From: Saprospiraceae bacterium UBA1994 | GTDB taxonomy: Bacteria > Bacteroidota > Bacteroidia > Chitinophagales > Saprospiraceae | DNA length: 64,000 nucleotides | Assembly: GCA_002335865.1 (NCBI GenBank) | Contig: DDCY01000032.1 | Location: forward strand, 38,810-102,809 | Reading direction: 5' to 3' | Shown here: positions 19,580 through 29,228 of the stretch, in pieces | Layout of the letters: each line of letters starts with the position of its first letter | Position numbering within the stretch: position 1 is the first letter of the stretch | Made by a program: the position numbers and the translations under genes | The notes under the pieces: model-generated | Told to the model about the DNA's origin: nothing | Seen by the model: the letters and a program-made list of their open reading frames with translations, nothing else | Databases searched by the model: none

Positions 19580-20782
19580 TTATTTATGATACTTAGCCTC
19601 TGCTACATCCATCGCATTCAATAATATCTGGCATCCTTTTCTAATCTGATCCTCTGTTATTATTAACGGAGGAGCCAATCTAAAAGATTTATCATTAAAT
19701 AAGAAGTAATCTACTAATGCGCCACCTTCTTGAGCTGCATTGACTACATGCTTGAGGAATTTGCGACGCTTCAGCTCTACGGCCATCATCATACCAGAGG
19801 ATCTGACTTCAGCTATGATATTATGTTGGAGTAATGATTTGATGAGTTTTTCTTTAGCCAATACACCTTCTATGATCTTATCATCTAATAATGTTTGCAG
19901 TGTCGCCAAAGCTGAAGCAGTACATACTGGATGTCCGCCAAATGTAGTAATATGACCAAGTGTTGGCTTATCTGCAATACAATGCATGATTTCTTTCCGT
20001 GCTACGCATGCGCTAATAGGCATTCCGCCACCCATAGCCTTTCCGATAGTAAGAATATCAGGCTGTATGTGATACTTCTGATGTGCAAATAGGTGTCCTG
20101 TCCGACCAAATCCAGTTTGTATCTCATCTAATATTAGTAGTGTATTAGTATGTTTACACTTGGTTCGAATAGCTTTTAACCATTTTTGATCAGGTGTGAT
20201 GACTCCAGATTCTGCCTGCACTAGTTCCATAATGACACAAGCAGTTCGACATGTGATTTTTTTTAAATCTTCATGACTATTAAATCTAATATGTTTGATA
20301 CCAGGCATAGATGGACGAAATGCAGACGTAAAATCCAAATCACTTCTAAGTGATTCTGCAGCAACAGTACTGCCATGATAGGCACCAGCGGCAGCTATGA
20401 TCTCATATTTATCTGTATATCTTTTCGCTATTTTGACCGCCACTTCTACAGCTTCAGAGCCAGAGTTGAGAAGGTATACATTATCAAGTCCATGACCGAG
20501 ATGCTTGGTAAGTAACTCGGCATATTGTGTTTGTGGTGATTGTATATGCTCACCATATACCATCGTATGCATATGAGTATCCACTTGATCCTTGATGGCT
20601 TTCACTACTTTTGGATGTCTGTGACCTAGGCTAGACACCGATATTCCACTATTGAGATCTAGATATCGCTTGCCATCACCACTATAGATATATAAGCCTT
20701 CAGCGCGCTCGACATCGAGCATCATCGAGAAAGTACTGGTCTGCGTTACATGGTTGATATATAGATCTCTCTTTGATAACAT
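19580..20782 (-). CDS. Class III PLP-dependent aminotransferase
   Basis: 400 residues of the aspartate aminotransferase superfamily class III (acetylornithine, ornithine and 4-aminobutyrate aminotransferases). Signatures: SGSEAVEVAVKIAKRYT for phosphate binding, AAGAYHGSTVAAESL, the LLILDEIQTGFGRTG motif with the PLP-pyridine Asp, and ILTIGKAMGGGMP with the Schiff-base Lys. The protein is cytoplasmic. No arginine or GABA genes are adjacent, so the substrate remains open; ornithine or acetylornithine types are the closest by motif. Upstream on the minus strand, TTG-N17-CATATTTG resembles a promoter with one mismatch in the -7 box. Confidence 0.9.
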   Translation of the reverse strand: MLSKRDLYINHVTQTSTFSMMLDVERAEGLYIYSGDGKRYLDLNSGISVSSLGHRHPKVVKAIKDQVDTHMHTMVYGEHIQSPQTQYAELLTKHLGHGLDNVYLLNSGSEAVEVAVKIAKRYTDKYEIIAAAGAYHGSTVAAESLRSDLDFTSAFRPSMPGIKHIRFNSHEDLKKITCRTACVIMELVQAESGVITPDQKWLKAIRTKCKHTNTLLILDEIQTGFGRTGHLFAHQKYHIQPDILTIGKAMGGGMPISACVARKEIMHCIADKPTLGHITTFGGHPVCTASALATLQTLLDDKIIEGVLAKEKLIKSLLQHNIIAEVRSSGMMMAVELKRRKFLKHVVNAAQEGGALVDYFLFNDKSFRLAPPLIITEDQIRKGCQILLNAMDVAEAKYHK

Positions 20783-21066
20783 ATGGTGTTACAATTGGAT
20801 GTATTAAATTAGAAGACAAATATGAGGAAAATCAATTGGGCCAAGGCGATAATCACTTGATTTTACGGCATTTCTACATATATTTGTATCATCACGCTTT
20901 CCTAGGAGTTACAGTTGTGTTAATAAATGCCTCTGACAAATCTCAACTAAGCACCTGACGTTATTTTTGTTGGCCTGCAAGTTGGACAATATCGAACTTA
21001 TCCACGCATTTCAAAAATTGAAATTTTATAGATCAGACCTTACGTCGTATCATAACTAACTACAAT

Positions 21067-22221
21067 ATGAAATTAAGATTACTCATTGCTCTATTTACGA
21101 TTACAACCGTTTTATCAGCGCAAGGTATAGTGTTTGAACACACACCTTGGAAAGATGTTATGTCTAAGGCTAAAGAGGAAGGTAAAGCGATGTTTGTAGA
21201 TAGCTATGCTACTTGGTGTGGACCTTGTAAACGGATGTCTAAAAATGTATTTACTAAATCTGAGGTCGGAGATTTTTTCAATGAGAACTTCATTAATCTT
21301 AAACTTGATATGGAAAAGGAAGATGGTGTGTCGTTTGGTCATAAATATCCAGTAAGTGCCTATCCTACGTTATATTTTTTAGCTGGAGATGGAGAAATAA
21401 TTCATAAAGAGAAAGGTGGAAAAAGCGTAGAGAAACTTTTGAAGTTGGGAGAATTAGTATTACGCAAGTATGATACTAGTGAACAATATGTAGAGGCATA
21501 TGAAGCAGGAGAAAGAAATTATAATCTTGTACATAATTATGTGAAAGCGTTAAATAAATCTGGGAAGCCTTCTCTCAAAATATCAAATGAATATATTAGA
21601 TCTAAACCTGATATCACAGAAGATCAAAGATTATTGTTTTTGTTAGAAGCAGCTATTGAGTCTGATAGTAAATTATTCGCTGAAGTAATTGAAAATAAAA
21701 ATAAGATCGAGGAATTAGTAGACAGAGAAACGTTCGTCAAGAAAATCACTAAGGCAACTAACGCTACTGTCGTAAAGGCGGTTGAATATGAAGTGCCTTC
21801 TCTTTTAGATGAAGCTATAGAAGCATATAAAGAGACCGTTGGGAATGACAAGTTATCTATATTAAAAATGCAGAGGTATTATCATGAAAATACGGGTGGA
21901 CAACCAGAGCTTCTTAATCTCAGTAAGAAGCAGTTCAAGGAAGTAAAAAAAGACGAAGCTGAACTAGGAAAATTGTTATTGGATTTAAAGCAATATGAAA
22001 AAAATGGACAATTTCAGGAGCTGATAGAAGAAGCTAATAAGCACCTCGTAAAACTTAATAATAACGATATCAATATTGTGAATTATTGTAAATTTTTGGT
22101 CAGCATAGAGAAGACAGATCAAGCGATAGAGATAGTAGAAAAGAGGATGAGAGAACTCGAAAAGAAAGAAGTAAAATCCGCTTCTTTAGATAGATTTTTA
22201 AAATACTTACAAAGCAAATAG
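21067..22221 (+). CDS. Exported thioredoxin-like protein with helical tail
   Basis: 384 residues with a signal peptide (about 1-18, ending LSAQ). A thioredoxin domain covers about 22-135 with the redox motif CGPC (YATWCGPCKRM) and the cis-proline segment AYPTLYF. The rest (about 140-384) is helical and Lys/Glu-rich, with a TPR-like pattern. It likely acts as a periplasmic disulfide reductase or isomerase, with the tail binding partners. The layout (thioredoxin head, long helical tail) is common among periplasmic thioredoxins of Bacteroidota. It appears monocistronic. Confidence 0.85.
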   Translation: MKLRLLIALFTITTVLSAQGIVFEHTPWKDVMSKAKEEGKAMFVDSYATWCGPCKRMSKNVFTKSEVGDFFNENFINLKLDMEKEDGVSFGHKYPVSAYPTLYFLAGDGEIIHKEKGGKSVEKLLKLGELVLRKYDTSEQYVEAYEAGERNYNLVHNYVKALNKSGKPSLKISNEYIRSKPDITEDQRLLFLLEAAIESDSKLFAEVIENKNKIEELVDRETFVKKITKATNATVVKAVEYEVPSLLDEAIEAYKETVGNDKLSILKMQRYYHENTGGQPELLNLSKKQFKEVKKDEAELGKLLLDLKQYEKNGQFQELIEEANKHLVKLNNNDINIVNYCKFLVSIEKTDQAIEIVEKRMRELEKKEVKSASLDRFLKYLQSK

Positions 22222-22404
22222 GCATAGATTTATACAATTCCCCAATCAGTCATCACATACTACTGAAGCATCCTGAGAAATGTATGATGATATTTGAATA
22301 TTGATTAGTTCAAAATGTAATGTTGCTTTAGAAGAAAACATATAGTCTATAGGTAACGAAGTCACACGAGAAAATTCTTGAAAATTAAGCGAAAGCTAAA
22401 CAGC

Positions 22405-22656
22405 TTAAAATTGGCTAAATTTTAGATAACAATCATCCATAGTTTTCGCTAACTTCCAATCTTTTTCAGTGATAGTATTTCCAGTATCATGAGTAGTCAA
22501 TTCTACTTTCACTGTATTATATACATTGAACCATTCTGGGTGATGGCCCTGCTTTTCTATATGATACGAACATTCCATCATCCAAATCATTGCTTGTGGA
22601 AAATCTTTGAAGTGGTATTCTTTTTTGAGTTTATTATTTTCTTCCTTCCAAGTCAT
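22405..22656 (-). CDS. phhB: Pterin-4-alpha-carbinolamine dehydratase
   Basis: 83 residues, slightly shorter than the usual 95-100 but covering the core fold. The family signature is present: HHPEWFNVYNTVKVELTTHD with the catalytic His pair, preceded by the FPQAMIWM helix. The enzyme dehydrates 4a-hydroxytetrahydrobiopterin formed by aromatic amino acid hydroxylases and can also act as a small coactivator. No phenylalanine hydroxylase gene is in the window. It is upstream of and co-directional with no close neighbour: the M42 peptidase gene precedes it on the same strand by 61 bases and may share the transcript. Confidence 0.88.
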   Translation of the reverse strand: MTWKEENNKLKKEYHFKDFPQAMIWMMECSYHIEKQGHHPEWFNVYNTVKVELTTHDTGNTITEKDWKLAKTMDDCYLKFSQF

Positions 22657-22717
22657 TCAATTGTAAATTTCAAGAGTAAAAAATAACCAAGAAACAATTG
22701 GTCGTACGTCTGGCATA

Positions 22718-23770
22718 CTATTTAAAAGACCAATCGTATTTATCAATATCTTCTAGGCAAGCCACCAATAGATCTATGGTATCACTGATGTCACTCTTAC
22801 TGGCCATCTCTATTGATTGATGGAGATATCTAAGAGGAATGGAAATTGCTCCCGCTATACATCCTCCTTTGCTATATCTCTGTAGCCCAGCAGTATCAGT
22901 ACCTCCAGCTGGAAGTAACTCCATTTGATGCTTTACTTTATGATTGGCTGCTGTTTGCCTCATGAATTCTACCATACGGTAGTCGCAGATAGTAGCACCA
23001 TCCATGATCTTGATAGCGGTACCTCCATGTAGAGAAGATATTCTCTCATGAGCGACAGCGCCGGGTAGATCATATGCCATAGTTACATCTAGAGCGATAC
23101 CAAAATCTGGGTCTATGCCAGATGCCGCCGCAGTAGCACCTCTAAGGCCTACTTCCTCTTGTACTGTAAACACGGCATATATATCGTACGGTACTTCTTT
23201 ATTTTGAAGTGCTTTCATAGCCTCAATCTGAACAAATACTGAGATGCGATTATCCAAAGACTTAGAATTAACGCAATCACCCATCTCGATCAATGCGCGC
23301 TCTCTCGTGATAGGGTCACCTATACGCACAAGTTGCTTTACTTTGTCAGCAGACATTCCCGTATCGATAAAGTATTCGTTGCTTTTTGTCACTTTTGACC
23401 TCTCTTCGTCGGTCATGACATGTATAGGTTTGGTACCCATTACACCCATTATATCTTCTCTACCGTGGATGATCACCCGCTGAGCGGTAAGTGTCTTAGG
23501 GTCAAATCCTCCTAAAGTATGGAATCTAATAAATCCATCATCATCAACATGAGTAACCATAAAGCCAATCTCATCCATGTGAGAAGCGAGCATTACTTTT
23601 TTATCAGATGATTGCCCCTTTTTGATGGCTATAACATTACCAAGGGCATCAGTGCTTACCTCGTCTGCTATACCATTCATCTGGTTAATTACGAAAGACC
23701 TTACTTGCTGCTCAAATCCTGGAGCGCCAGGCAACTTGCTTATAGTACTTAGTAGATTTACATCTATCAT
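22718..23770 (-). CDS. M42 family metallo-aminopeptidase
   Basis: 350 residues, the normal length of the M42 (glutamyl/tetrahedral aminopeptidase, FrvX-like) family. Motifs: MLASHMDEIGFMVTHV with the first metal-ligand His, SKSLDNRIS with the bridging Asp, VQEEVGLRGA with the catalytic Glu pair, ALDVTMAYD with a metal-ligand Asp, and the distal HQSIEM with the last His. The protein is cytoplasmic and usually forms dodecameric tetrahedral shells that trim peptides from the proteasome-like or ClpP-type pathways. The PCD gene follows closely on the same strand. Confidence 0.92.
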   Translation of the reverse strand: MIDVNLLSTISKLPGAPGFEQQVRSFVINQMNGIADEVSTDALGNVIAIKKGQSSDKKVMLASHMDEIGFMVTHVDDDGFIRFHTLGGFDPKTLTAQRVIIHGREDIMGVMGTKPIHVMTDEERSKVTKSNEYFIDTGMSADKVKQLVRIGDPITRERALIEMGDCVNSKSLDNRISVFVQIEAMKALQNKEVPYDIYAVFTVQEEVGLRGATAAASGIDPDFGIALDVTMAYDLPGAVAHERISSLHGGTAIKIMDGATICDYRMVEFMRQTAANHKVKHQMELLPAGGTDTAGLQRYSKGGCIAGAISIPLRYLHQSIEMASKSDISDTIDLLVACLEDIDKYDWSFK

Positions 23771-24180
23771 TTTTTATATTTTACGAGACTTTGAATCTCA
23801 GTTTTTATTGTTGATAATGCAAAATTGCAATTAGAAATATCTAAGCCATTCATATTCTAATACTAATCAACTCAAATATAATCATTTATAGAATTGAAGA
23901 GAATATGTTGTGTTAGTAAGTTAATATCAAGTTTTTCAGTGTTCGTCGCATTGATTGATACTGCTGTTTAATGTTGAGCTATTAAAGTTAACGTGTACTC
24001 AATAACAGACTACTGATTGTCCCTCAAATCATACGTATGGCATATTTGTTTTATATAAAGTTTCCTTTATACTATCTTGCCCTCTTTATTCAAGTCGTTT
24101 TAATATAAACGATCATGATAATGTTAAATAAATACTGCAATTGCAATTAATATTACGGTATTAAATTACTTTTTTATTAT
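23771..24180. other. Divergent intergenic region
   Basis: 410 AT-rich bases between the M42 and flippase genes with no convincing frame. A TTG (24017-24019), 21 bases, then CATATTTG (24041-24048) resembles the local promoter pattern with one mismatch and could serve the flippase. A small GCAATTGC palindrome lies near 24140. No RNA gene is recognised. Confidence 0.4.
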
Positions 24181-25650
24181 ATGTCTATCATCAAGAAGTT
24201 AGTTGGAGAAACATTGATCTATGGAATGGCTTCCATATTTCCTAGATTGCTCAATATCATGATGACGTTAGTATATCTTACTTATAGATTTAAGGATACT
24301 GAAGATTATGGCTCTTATAATGAGATGTATGCCTATGTAACTATCTTTCTAACCATACTTGTTTATAGACTGGATACGGCTTACTTTAGATATGGTAGTA
24401 GACTAGAAAATAAGGATAATGTATTTAGTACTGCGTTGATTCCTGTTATCGTATCTGCAATAGTGATTGTGGGAGTCGTATTGGTTTATAGCCAATCAAT
24501 CGCTACTTGGTTGAGTTATGAAGACAAGCCACATTATATCCAATGGTTTGCCTTGATAATAGGTTTTGATGCAGTCGCCACTTTGTTTTATGGTAAATTT
24601 CGATTAGCTAGTCAAACTAAACGTTTCTTGTTTTTCAAGGTGGCTAATGTAGTATTGACTATTATATTCATATTGATTTTTCTGGAGGTTATACCTAGAA
24701 TTGCTCCTGAGATAGGTCAGAATATAGCATCCTTTTTTGGGGTGACTAAGGAATTAGATTTTGTGTTTCTAGCAAATCTATTGGCGAGTGGATCTATTCT
24801 TTTATTACTCATCCCAGAGTTTGTTAAAGTGAAATGGTCACTAGACTTCAGCCTATTGAAAAAGATGCTCTTCTATTCTTTTCCATTGATTGTAGTAGGC
24901 TTAGCAGGTAATATTAATCAAGCTTTCGCAGTGCCATTACAAAAATATTTCTTAGGTTCAGATACGGCAGCTAATCTCAGTGATGCAGGACTATATGCCG
25001 CCGCCGCCAAGATTGCATTATTATTGAATCTATTTACAGTAGCATTTAATTATGCGGCAGAGCCTTTCTTTTTTAATAATGCTAAAGAAGATAAAGAAAA
25101 GAAAGCCTATGGTCAAGTCGCCTTGGCATTTACAATAGTATGTGTGATTGTGATCATTGGAATTATAACATTCAGCGGACTGGCTCAGTACTTAGTAGGT
25201 AGCCAATACCGAGCTTCCTTAAACATTGTACCTTGGTTACTTTTTGCTTACTTCTTTTTAGGCTTGTATTATAATGTCGCAATATGGTTTAAGCTCTCAG
25301 ACAGGACTATGGTCGGAGCCATTATTTCAGTTTTTGGAGCGATTATTACATTAGTTGTCAGTATATATTTCTTACCTAGAGTCGGTACTATTGCATCAGC
25401 TTATGCAGCTGTAACCACCTACGCTTTTATGATTGTAGCAGGATATTTGACAGGCCAGAGATATTACCCCATACAGTATCCTATAAAGAAAATATTAACC
25501 TATGTGGTTGTAGCTGTAGTTATGACAGTCTCATTAGTATTACTAAGAAGTCAAATAAATACTTTTGTGTCTATGGCCCTTGGTATAGTATATAATATTG
25601 GGCTTCTTTGGTATGTATGGAAATATGAACGGAAGGAACTATTGAGCTAG
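24181..25650 (+). CDS. Polysaccharide flippase (oligosaccharide/Wzx-like, MATE/MVF superfamily)
   Basis: 489 residues with about 12-14 hydrophobic segments and a short basic N-terminus (MSIIKKLVGETLIYGMAS), typical of lipid-linked oligosaccharide flippases. Features include the amphipathic YGMASIFPRLLN start, an internal loop around residues 255-300 and the SDAGLYAAAAKIA pattern. It would move an undecaprenyl-linked sugar unit across the inner membrane. No glycosyltransferase cluster is beside it; a GT4 glycosyltransferase lies 21 kb away. Family confidence is high, substrate unknown. Confidence 0.85.
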   Translation: MSIIKKLVGETLIYGMASIFPRLLNIMMTLVYLTYRFKDTEDYGSYNEMYAYVTIFLTILVYRLDTAYFRYGSRLENKDNVFSTALIPVIVSAIVIVGVVLVYSQSIATWLSYEDKPHYIQWFALIIGFDAVATLFYGKFRLASQTKRFLFFKVANVVLTIIFILIFLEVIPRIAPEIGQNIASFFGVTKELDFVFLANLLASGSILLLLIPEFVKVKWSLDFSLLKKMLFYSFPLIVVGLAGNINQAFAVPLQKYFLGSDTAANLSDAGLYAAAAKIALLLNLFTVAFNYAAEPFFFNNAKEDKEKKAYGQVALAFTIVCVIVIIGIITFSGLAQYLVGSQYRASLNIVPWLLFAYFFLGLYYNVAIWFKLSDRTMVGAIISVFGAIITLVVSIYFLPRVGTIASAYAAVTTYAFMIVAGYLTGQRYYPIQYPIKKILTYVVVAVVMTVSLVLLRSQINTFVSMALGIVYNIGLLWYVWKYERKELLS

Positions 25651-25658
25651 TCTGTAAT

Positions 25659-25823
25659 TTAATACATCGAAGTCCTAATATAGTCCCACATAAACACTCT
25701 GTTTTTATATATAAGCACTATGACTACGCAGACGGCTGCTATAAGAACACGTCTTGTATTATTACGGATCTTCGCACTCTTTTCTCTTCTAGAGGTATAT
25801 CTTCTACGACTGCTAAATGACAT
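25659..25823 (-). CDS. 54-residue basic single-pass membrane microprotein
   Basis: A 54-codon frame (ATG at 25823, TAA at 25659) between the flippase and rsgA. The first 25 residues are extremely basic (SSRRRYTSRREKSAKIRNN), followed by a hydrophobic helix at about 26-39 (VLIAAVCVVIVLIY) and a polar tail (KNRVFMWDYIRTSMY). A TATCTTTG element at 25847-25854 on the minus strand is a perfect TAnnTTTG -7 box about 24 bases before the start, supporting transcription. I do not recognise a family; by layout it would sit in the inner membrane with the basic end in the cytoplasm, where it might contact nucleic acid or phospholipid. Confidence 0.6.
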   Translation of the reverse strand: MSFSSRRRYTSRREKSAKIRNNTRRVLIAAVCVVIVLIYKNRVFMWDYIRTSMY

Positions 25824-25846
25824 GATGTTATTCTAATAATATAATT

Positions 25847-25854
25847 CAAAGATA
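25847..25854 (-). promoter_or_regulatory. -7 promoter element for the 54-residue gene
   Basis: TATCTTTG on the minus strand matches the Bacteroidota TAnnTTTG -7 consensus. It would place the transcript start about 17 bases before the microprotein ATG. No good -33 TTTG is visible at the standard distance. Confidence 0.45.
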
Positions 25855-25944
25855 GTCTATATAGCTTAAATGCTGGCTGATAACTATGATAAAATCCAAG
25901 ATGAAATACATGTCTCATGACCGTATATCTATTTCATCTAAAAT

Positions 25945-26892
25945 CTAGAAATCTGTATAGAGTTCCCAATAGTTTTGGTCCTCCACTTCTTCTAGTAGTT
26001 GTAAGTAGTTAGAGTATCTAAGTTCGCTGATTCGACCTTCTTCTAGTGCTTCTTTAACAGCACAGTGAGGCTCTTGACGGTGCATACAATTGTTGTATTT
26101 ACAATTTGTAGATAGAGCGAACAACTCTCTGAAATTATGTGCGATATCCTTTTTCTCTAGGTGGTTAAATCCCAAGGTTTTGATACCAGGAGTATCGATG
26201 ATTTGACCACCAAAACTCAATGGATGCATTTCTGCAAATGTCGTTGTATGTTGGCCTTTGCCAGAGTAGTCACTTAACTTTTGAGTATCTATTTCAATTT
26301 CGTCATCTATGGAATTTACGATGGTCGATTTGCCCACTCCTGACTGACCGGCGATGAGTGATGTTTTATCTTTAAGTATCTTTCTAAGATTATTAAGTCC
26401 GTTAGCATCTATAGCTGAGCACAGTATCACTTGGTAGCCTATGTTTTCATAGATAGCTTTCATATAATTGTATAGATCTAGATTTTTTTCCTCATAAAGA
26501 TCACTCTTATTGAATACTATAGTAACGGGAATATCGTAAGGCTCTGTCATTAATAAAAACCGATCAATAAAACCTTGCTTTAGCAATGGCTCTACGATAG
26601 TTACTAATAATATGGCCTGATCTATATTACTAGCCAGTAAGTGCACAAAGTGCTTTTTTCTTGGTGATTGGCGAACTACATAGTTTTTACGAGGAAGTAT
26701 TTTTTTAATGGTACCCCATACTTCTTCATCTTTACCAAGTTCGATCATCACTTGATCTCCTACGGCTACAGGATTAGTAAGTTTAAGGCCATCTAAGCGA
26801 AATTTTCCTGAGACACGGCATTGGTATACCTCGTCAGTAGTCTGCACATGGTACCAGCTACCAGTAGATTTGATGACCGTGCCCTCTATCAT
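25945..26892 (-). CDS. rsgA: Ribosome small-subunit biogenesis GTPase RsgA
   Basis: 315 residues. Domain order: an N-terminal OB-fold (about 1-75), a circularly permuted GTPase with G4 (FNKSDL) before G1 (AGQSGVGKSTIVN) and G3 (IIDTPGIKT), and a C-terminal zinc-binding segment (TNCKYNNCMHRQEPHCAV). This permutation is diagnostic of RsgA/YjeQ. It checks maturation of the 30S decoding centre and releases RbfA. It follows the prenylglyceryl phosphate synthase gene by 67 bases on the same strand and may share its transcript. Confidence 0.96.
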   Translation of the reverse strand: MIEGTVIKSTGSWYHVQTTDEVYQCRVSGKFRLDGLKLTNPVAVGDQVMIELGKDEEVWGTIKKILPRKNYVVRQSPRKKHFVHLLASNIDQAILLVTIVEPLLKQGFIDRFLLMTEPYDIPVTIVFNKSDLYEEKNLDLYNYMKAIYENIGYQVILCSAIDANGLNNLRKILKDKTSLIAGQSGVGKSTIVNSIDDEIEIDTQKLSDYSGKGQHTTTFAEMHPLSFGGQIIDTPGIKTLGFNHLEKKDIAHNFRELFALSTNCKYNNCMHRQEPHCAVKEALEEGRISELRYSNYLQLLEEVEDQNYWELYTDF

Positions 26893-26959
26893 ATAAGTGC
26901 TTTCTTATTTCTGTAACTCAGAAAATGAAATTTGTATTTAACATTCATGCTATCGGATA

Positions 26960-27745
26960 TTATCGTTTTGGATGAGTTTCGTCAAAACCATTAACTGTTG
27001 TATTCATAGAATGCACCGCGTGCGATAACTCAGCAACTAGTGTAGGGTCATTTTCTATAGCATTACCTACTACAATCATATCTGCTCCGGCTTGCACATT
27101 AGCCAATGCTTTTTCCGGAGTTTTTATGCCTCCACCGATTATAAGTGGGATATTAATATTATTTCTAACTGCAGAAATCATAGACTCGGGTATAGGTGTC
27201 TGAGCACCACTTCCAGCATCCATATAGATCATTTTTAGGCCTAATAACTCTCCAGCCATAGCAGTACACACGGCGATATCATTCTTATCTCGAGGGATAG
27301 GATTGGTATTGCTCATATAGCTTACTGTAGTGGCAGCTCCACCATCTATCAGCATATATCCAGTAGACATGATCTCTAATGAACTCTTACGTAGAAATGG
27401 TGCAGTAATGACATGTTTTCCTATTAATAATTCGGCATTACGACCTGAAATTAGAGAAAGAAATAGTAAAGCATCGGCCTTATTACTTAGTTGAAATGAA
27501 TTTCCTGGGAAAAGTATCTGTGGAATATTGCAAAGCTCTCTGATACCGACTAATACTTTGTCGAGCATATCATTTACAATGAGACTACCACCTATAAAGA
27601 AGTAATCTACATTGGCATCCATTGCATTTTGAAGAATGGTATCTAGTTTTCCCAATCTTAATTGATCAGGATCGATAAGTATAGCAAATTTATTTTGCCC
27701 CTTAGCTTTTGCTTCTTGTATTTGACTGTATAAGTTAGTATTCAT
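26960..27745 (-). CDS. Geranylgeranylglyceryl/heptaprenylglyceryl phosphate synthase family (PcrB-like)
   Basis: 261 residues with a TIM-barrel built around FAILIDPDQ near the N-terminus, FFIGGSLIV, YMDAGSGAQTPI, PLIIGGGIKTPEKA and GADMIVVGNAIEN, which are the phosphate-binding loops of the GGGP/PcrB family. Family members attach a prenyl chain to sn-glycerol-1-phosphate. They make archaeal ether lipid precursors, and bacterial homologues occur in Bacteroidota and Firmicutes. The product here would be an ether-linked glycerol lipid, but its physiological role in this group is poorly known. A TACCTTTG element at 27772-27779 may be its promoter. Confidence 0.9.
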   Translation of the reverse strand: MNTNLYSQIQEAKAKGQNKFAILIDPDQLRLGKLDTILQNAMDANVDYFFIGGSLIVNDMLDKVLVGIRELCNIPQILFPGNSFQLSNKADALLFLSLISGRNAELLIGKHVITAPFLRKSSLEIMSTGYMLIDGGAATTVSYMSNTNPIPRDKNDIAVCTAMAGELLGLKMIYMDAGSGAQTPIPESMISAVRNNINIPLIIGGGIKTPEKALANVQAGADMIVVGNAIENDPTLVAELSHAVHSMNTTVNGFDETHPKR

Positions 27746-27771
27746 ATATGCTATTTAGCGCTTGCTACTAT

Positions 27772-27779
27772 CAAAGGTA
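27772..27779 (-). promoter_or_regulatory. -7 promoter element for the PcrB-like gene
   Basis: TACCTTTG on the minus strand fits TAnnTTTG and lies about 27 bases before the start codon. The -33 region is not clear. Confidence 0.4.
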
Positions 27780-28044
27780 GTGATAATGAAGTGATTTATG
27801 AATCAGTGTTAAATTGAGTTAGAAGTACTCGTCTTAATACGATTAATTTTTTTAGTACATCTTCTTTATAAAGTGGTGTGAAATAAGCTCATAAAATGCG
27901 GATTTTTTAGCAATTGGTAGAAGACCTAGCTGTTAGTTGCAGTTAGGTGACTTGTGAAAGTAATACATATGTTCATTTCCATTCAACTAATATCTAACCC
28001 AAATCAATTTATTATAATAGAGCGAAATACTCCATCTTTACACC

Positions 28045-28809
28045 ATGCAAGGTTATAATATTAAGATCCAGCAGTTCGAAGGTCCATTTGATCTATTACT
28101 TTTCTTTATAGAGAGAGACGAGCTAGATGTTAATAATATTCCGATTTCCAAGATCACTGAAGATTTTCTTAATTATATCAAAGAGTTAGAAAAGCTTAAT
28201 ATAGATATAGCTAGTGAATTTATCCTAGTTGCCGCTACCCTTATGCGTATCAAAGCTAAGCTCTTAATTCCTCGTAAAGAAGTAGATGAGGAAGGAAACG
28301 AAATCGACCCTAGAGAAGAACTCACACAGAAGCTACTAGAGTATAAAAAGTACAAAGAAATTATTGACGAACTGCGTGATATGGAGCAGACGCAGTCTAC
28401 GAAGCATGACCGTGGAAATGTATCCAAAGAACTCAAGCAAATTGCAAATAAAGCACTTGTAGACAGTGAGTTAGAATCTTTTGATCTCTTTAAATTACTA
28501 AAGACTTATCAGAAGGTATTAGATAAGTTTGAAAATAGAAAGAGGGAAGTAGTGCATGAGATTGTAAGCTATAATTATACGATCGAAAATCAACAAGCTC
28601 ATATTATCAAGAAGATATCTGTGGGCACAAGATCTACATTCACTGCAATCTTCGAAGGACTCGAAAATAGGGTTCATGCCATCGTGACTTTCTTGGCATT
28701 GTTAGAGCTGCTTAATCTCCAAAGAGTGGTGATTACTCAAGGCGAAGGATTTAATAATTTTTGGATAAATTGTTATGTTCCCTCTGTTGATGGAGATGAG
28801 GAAGAGTAG
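28045..28809 (+). CDS. scpA: Segregation and condensation protein A (kleisin)
   Basis: 254 residues. The ScpA signature starts the protein: IQQFEGPFDLLLFFIERDEL, then the helix pair ISKITEDFLNYI and LVAATLMRIKAKLLIPR. The central linker is charged, and the C-terminal winged-helix segment includes FLALLELLNLQRVVITQ. ScpA bridges the Smc heads with ScpB in chromosome condensation. scpB is not adjacent, unlike in many genomes. A weak AT hairpin (CTTAAAAT / ATTTTAAG, 28830-28852) follows the stop codon. Confidence 0.95.
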   Translation: MQGYNIKIQQFEGPFDLLLFFIERDELDVNNIPISKITEDFLNYIKELEKLNIDIASEFILVAATLMRIKAKLLIPRKEVDEEGNEIDPREELTQKLLEYKKYKEIIDELRDMEQTQSTKHDRGNVSKELKQIANKALVDSELESFDLFKLLKTYQKVLDKFENRKREVVHEIVSYNYTIENQQAHIIKKISVGTRSTFTAIFEGLENRVHAIVTFLALLELLNLQRVVITQGEGFNNFWINCYVPSVDGDEEE

Positions 28810-29193
28810 GTAAATTTTGTCTTTGATTTCTTAAAATCTGATTTATTTTAAGGAAATACTTTTACTTATTTTCTCATTACTCGACAGCCTATTTATCATC
28901 TTAAAGTTAGACATCAGTACATTTTTTAAAGGGAATAGCCTAAGTTAAAAACTGAAGATTAGAACTCAAAATGCCAAGATTGTCGACTTTATCATGTAGA
29001 CATATAGAAATCTGTCTTAATGCATGGCTAAAAATAGTCGATCATAGATGTATTATCACTTATATGTTACCACGTGGATACTAAGCTATTAATACATTTT
29101 GAAATATATCACTTGTAACATAATTAATTGATAAACAGAACTTTACGTTCGTATTACTTTAATTTTAATATCAGTTAATTAGTTCAAAAAAAG

Positions 29194-29212
29194 GTAGTTT
29201 AGACTAAACTAC
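29194..29212. promoter_or_regulatory. Perfect palindrome upstream of the TPR gene (operator candidate)
   Basis: Arms GTAGTTTAG and CTAAACTAC are exact inverted repeats around one base. It lies 16 bases upstream of the TATATTTG box, where a repressor or activator site would be expected. On the minus strand it is followed by seven T residues, so an antisense terminator is the alternative reading. Confidence 0.45.
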
Positions 29213-29228
29213 GTGACTATTATTTACT

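Noticed and set aside
22694..22736. ATTGGTC/GACCAAT inverted repeat around the end of the M42 gene
   Set aside because: The loop is long, includes the stop codon and is not followed by a T run, so a terminator call is not supported.
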